NCBI GenBank assembly: GCA_964624765.1
Contig: CAZUZO010000078.1
Location: 1 to 17,121 of the forward strand
Direction of reading: 5' to 3'
Length of the DNA: 17,121 nt
Origin: JAGTVB01 sp964624765
GTDB taxonomy: Bacteria; Pseudomonadota; Gammaproteobacteria; HK1
The notes beneath the pieces are model-generated. The model did no database searches. It was not told the DNA's origin and worked only from the letters and a program-made list of their open reading frames with translations. The stretch's first letter is position 1. Each line of letters starts with the position of its first letter. The position numbers were made by a program, and so were the translations under genes. Shown here one piece after another: positions 14,070-17,121 of this stretch.

Positions 14070-17000
14070 CCCGTTCTTCGAACGGCCGATATTGAACTCA
14101 CCCTACGAGTACCCATCGCGGTACTGGGAACTCGACGATACCGGCCAGCCGACCCAGAAGATCATAGAGACACGTCGGCGCGCCGAGTTCATCACGCCGA
14201 TCCCGAAGCCGAGAAAGCGCAAGGAATCGCCGGGGCAGGCCTCGCTGCTGTTCGACGAGGGTAAGGGGCTGTCGACCAAGGCGCAAGCGTACGACCACAC
14301 CGCCATCATCAATGGCGTTCGTCAGGAGGTCGATCGCTGGCGCCAGCTGCCGAACCCCAGCCAGTGGCAGGTGAAACCGGAAACGGCGCGCCTACTCCAG
14401 CACTGGCGACACCACAAGTTCAGCAGCATCCGCCCGTTCTTCTGCCAGGTCGAGGCCGTTGAAACCGCGATCTGGCTTACCGAAGTGGCACCGCACTCGG
14501 GAAACGCCGGCAAGCGATTCCTCGAGCACCTCGCCAACGCCAACATCGATGCCAATCCCGAGCTCATGCGCATGTCGTTGAAGCTCGCCACGGGGGCCGG
14601 CAAGACCACCGTAATGGCAATGCTGATGGTTTGGCAGACCGTCAACGCCGTGCGTCACCCGCAGAGCAAGCGTTTCACGCGGGGTTTCCTGATCGTGGCG
14701 CCGGGTCTGACCATTCGCGATCGCCTGCGTGTGCTGCAGCCGAACGACCCGGACAGCTACTACCAAAGTCGCGAGCTGGTGCCGGGCGACATGCTCCCCG
14801 ATCTGGAGCGCGCCAAGATCGTCATCACGAACTACCACGCCTTTAAATTGCGTGAGCGTATCGATTTGTCGAAGGGTGGCCGATCGCTCCTCCAAGGCCG
14901 CGGCGAGGCCCTCAATACGATCGAGACCGAGGGGCAAATGCTCCAGCGTGTCATGCCTGAACTGATGGGCATGAAGAATGTCCTGGCGATCAATGATGAG
15001 GCGCACCATTGCTATCGCGAGAAGCCTGGCGATCCGCTGGAGGAAGAACTCAAGGGTGACGAGAAGCAAGAGGCCGAGAAGAACAAGGAAGCGGCGCGCC
15101 TTTGGATTTCCGGTCTCGAAGCGGTCAATCGCAAGCTAGGGCTTTCCCGTGTGATTGACCTCTCGGCAACCCCGTTCTTCCTGAGTGGCTCCGGTTATGC
15201 CGAAGGCACACTGTTTCCCTGGACCATGAGCGATTTCTCACTCATGGATGCCATCGAGTGCGGAATCGTCAAGCGCCCGCGTGTCCCGGTCGCGGATAAC
15301 ATCCCGGGCGGTGACATGCCCAAGTTCCGCAATCTGTGGCAGCATATTGGCACGCGTATGCCAAAGAAAGGGCGCGGCAAGGCCAAGACGCCCGACCCGC
15401 TAAGCCTGCCGGTCGAATTGCAGACAGCGCTCGAAGCCCTCTACGGCCACTACAAGAAGACCTTCGATCTCTGGGAGTCGGCCGACATCAGCGTGCCACC
15501 TTGTTTTATCGTGGTCTGCAATAACACCTCGACCTCGAAGCTTGTCTACGACTTCATCTCGGGGTTCCACCGCGAGAACGACGACGGTAGGACCACACTC
15601 GAAAACGGGCGGCTGCCGCTGTTTCGCAATTTCGACGAGCACGGCAATCAGCTCGCCCGACCAAGAACCCTCCTGATTGACAGCGAACAGCTCGAGTCCG
15701 GTGATGCTCTCGACAAGAACTTCCGGGATATGGCCTCGGACGAGATCGACCGCTTCCGCCGCGAGATCATCGAACGCACCGGCGACCGTCATCAGGCAGA
15801 AAACGTCACCGACCAGAACTTGCTGCGGGAGGTCATGAATACGGTCGGCAAGCCCGGGCGGCTCGGCGATTCCATCCGCTGTGTCGTATCGGTCTCCATG
15901 CTCACCGAGGGTTGGGACGCGAATACCGTCACCCATGTTCTGGGCGTGCGCGCGTTCGGCACCCAGCTGCTCTGCGAACAGGTCATCGGCAGGGCACTGC
16001 GGCGGCAGTCGTACGATCTGAACGAGGAGAACCTGTTCAACGTCGAGTACGCCGACGTGCTGGGTATCCCCTTCGACTTCACGGCGAAGCCGGTGGTGGC
16101 ACCGCCGCAGCCGCCTCGTGAGACCATCCAGGTCAAGGCGATCAGACCCGACCGCGACGAACTAGAGATCCGCTTTCCACGGGTGGCGGGTTACCGAGTC
16201 GAGCTTCCGGAGGAACGGCTAACGGCCGAATTTACTGAAGACTCCGTGCTGGAACTTACGCCGGATCTGGTCGGCCCATCCATCACCAAGAACGCAGGCA
16301 TCATCGGTGAGGACGTTGACCTGAGCCTCGAGCACCTGCAGGACATGCGCCGCTCAACGCTGTTGTTCCACATCACGCAACGGCTGCTCTACACCAAATG
16401 GCGCGACCCGGGCGAGGAGCCGAAGCTCCACCTTTTCGGCCAGCTCAAGCGCATTACCAAGCAGTGGCTGGATACCTGCCTCGTCTGCAAAGGCGGCACT
16501 TACCCGGCGCAGCTCATGTACCAGGAACTGGCTGACATGGCCTGCGAGCGCATCACCGCTGCCATCACACGGGCCGAGATCGGGAATCGCCCGGTCAAGG
16601 CCGTGCTCGATCCCTACAACCCCGTCGGTTCAACGGCGCACGTCAACTTCAACACCTCCAGGACCGATCGCTACGAGACCGACGCGCGGCGATGCCATGT
16701 GAACTGGGTGATCCTGGACAGTGATTGGGAAGCCGAATTCTGTCGGGTAGCGGAAGCCCATCCCCGCGTGCTGGCCTACGTGAAGAACCACAATCTCGGG
16801 CTCGAAGTGCCGTATCGCTACGGCTCGGAGATGCGCACGTACATCCCGGACTTCATCGTCCTGGTTGACGATGGGCATGGCGAAGAGGATCCTCTCCACC
16901 TCGTCGTCGAGATCAAGGGCTACCGGCGAGAGGATGCGAAAGAGAAGAAGAACACCATGGATGCGTACTGGGTGCCCGGGGTGAACAACCACGGCAACTA

Positions 17001-17115
17001 TGGACGGTGGGCCTTCGCCGAATTTGTGAATGTGTGGGAGATGCAGTCCGATTTCGAGGCCAAGGTGGAAGCGCGATTCGATGAGATGATCGATGGGGTT
17101 GTGGCTGGTGGTTAG
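14062..17115 (+). CDS. Type III-like restriction endonuclease, helicase-nuclease subunit (BPTD_3080-like)
   Basis: The complete 1017-residue protein joins a superfamily 2 helicase to a C-terminal nuclease and should cut foreign DNA. Walker A ATGAGKTT is at 176-183, motif Ia VAPGLTIRDRL at 212-222, motif II NDEAHH at 311-316 and motif III LSATPFF at 367-373. Motif V MLTEGWD lies at 613-619 and motif VI EQVIGRALRR at 639-648. A PD-(D/E)xK nuclease is suggested by Pro929-Asp930 and Glu950-Ile-Lys952 (VEIKGY). The layout matches Res subunits of type III restriction systems, and the wording of the family as I remember it is BPTD_3080. GGGGAGG lies before ATG 14062. Such enzymes need a DNA methyltransferase partner, and none lies upstream in the window. 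Only 6 nt follow the stop, so a downstream partner cannot be judged. Confidence 0.9.
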   Translation: MDNPFFERPILNSPYEYPSRYWELDDTGQPTQKIIETRRRAEFITPIPKPRKRKESPGQASLLFDEGKGLSTKAQAYDHTAIINGVRQEVDRWRQLPNPSQWQVKPETARLLQHWRHHKFSSIRPFFCQVEAVETAIWLTEVAPHSGNAGKRFLEHLANANIDANPELMRMSLKLATGAGKTTVMAMLMVWQTVNAVRHPQSKRFTRGFLIVAPGLTIRDRLRVLQPNDPDSYYQSRELVPGDMLPDLERAKIVITNYHAFKLRERIDLSKGGRSLLQGRGEALNTIETEGQMLQRVMPELMGMKNVLAINDEAHHCYREKPGDPLEEELKGDEKQEAEKNKEAARLWISGLEAVNRKLGLSRVIDLSATPFFLSGSGYAEGTLFPWTMSDFSLMDAIECGIVKRPRVPVADNIPGGDMPKFRNLWQHIGTRMPKKGRGKAKTPDPLSLPVELQTALEALYGHYKKTFDLWESADISVPPCFIVVCNNTSTSKLVYDFISGFHRENDDGRTTLENGRLPLFRNFDEHGNQLARPRTLLIDSEQLESGDALDKNFRDMASDEIDRFRREIIERTGDRHQAENVTDQNLLREVMNTVGKPGRLGDSIRCVVSVSMLTEGWDANTVTHVLGVRAFGTQLLCEQVIGRALRRQSYDLNEENLFNVEYADVLGIPFDFTAKPVVAPPQPPRETIQVKAIRPDRDELEIRFPRVAGYRVELPEERLTAEFTEDSVLELTPDLVGPSITKNAGIIGEDVDLSLEHLQDMRRSTLLFHITQRLLYTKWRDPGEEPKLHLFGQLKRITKQWLDTCLVCKGGTYPAQLMYQELADMACERITAAITRAEIGNRPVKAVLDPYNPVGSTAHVNFNTSRTDRYETDARRCHVNWVILDSDWEAEFCRVAEAHPRVLAYVKNHNLGLEVPYRYGSEMRTYIPDFIVLVDDGHGEEDPLHLVVEIKGYRREDAKEKKNTMDAYWVPGVNNHGNYGRWAFAEFVNVWEMQSDFEAKVEARFDEMIDGVVAGG

Positions 17116-17121
17116 TGACTA

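Noticed and set aside
1..17121. CRISPR array, tRNA, rRNA or prophage genes
   Set aside because: No regularly spaced repeats, cloverleaf or ribosomal motifs, or phage-like genes were seen when reading both strands.

Overview
The window looks like a chromosomal piece of a GC-rich Gram-negative bacterium, most likely a gammaproteobacterium. The outer-membrane TonB-dependent receptor, the TonB protein and the two cobalamin riboswitches fit a proteobacterium. A phasin suggests that it stores polyhydroxyalkanoate. No rRNA, tRNA or CRISPR array is visible. The species assignment is inference.

Positions 1-8310 form a vitamin B12 locus. A histidine-phosphatase-fold protein of the alpha-ribazole phosphatase (CobC) type comes first. 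Then a promoter and a cobalamin riboswitch (about 1002-1185) precede four tightly spaced genes on the plus strand: a BtuB-like outer-membrane receptor, a periplasmic binding protein (BtuF role), a FecCD-type permease (BtuC role) and an ATPase (BtuD role) with a C-terminal extension. A tonB gene converges on them from the minus strand. It has its own promoter and a second cobalamin riboswitch (about 8131-8306). Receptor, energy transducer and ABC importer therefore appear to form one B12-controlled uptake route across both membranes, fed by two separate riboswitches.

Positions 8572-9340 hold a phasin gene with a clear promoter, a palindrome over its -35 box that could be a PhaR operator, two hairpins after the gene, and a 142-bp element with 12-bp terminal inverted repeats. 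Positions 9347-12400 hold a minus-strand arsenic operon: arsR, an ACR3-type arsenite exporter, an ArsP-like permease and a small CxxC thioredoxin-fold protein. Its AT-rich promoter carries a repeated CATATATA motif. A 195-nt spacer between arsR and the exporter contains a very short coupled reading frame. A YbaN-type (DUF454) small membrane protein follows on the plus strand.

Positions 13111-14061 look like a rearranged junction: two inverted copies of a REP-like palindrome, a frameshifted and truncated transposase N-terminus, and a short coding remnant that overlaps the next gene. From 14062 to the end lies a complete 1017-residue helicase-nuclease that resembles the restriction subunit of type III-like systems. 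No methyltransferase partner is inside the window, so it would have to lie downstream or be absent.
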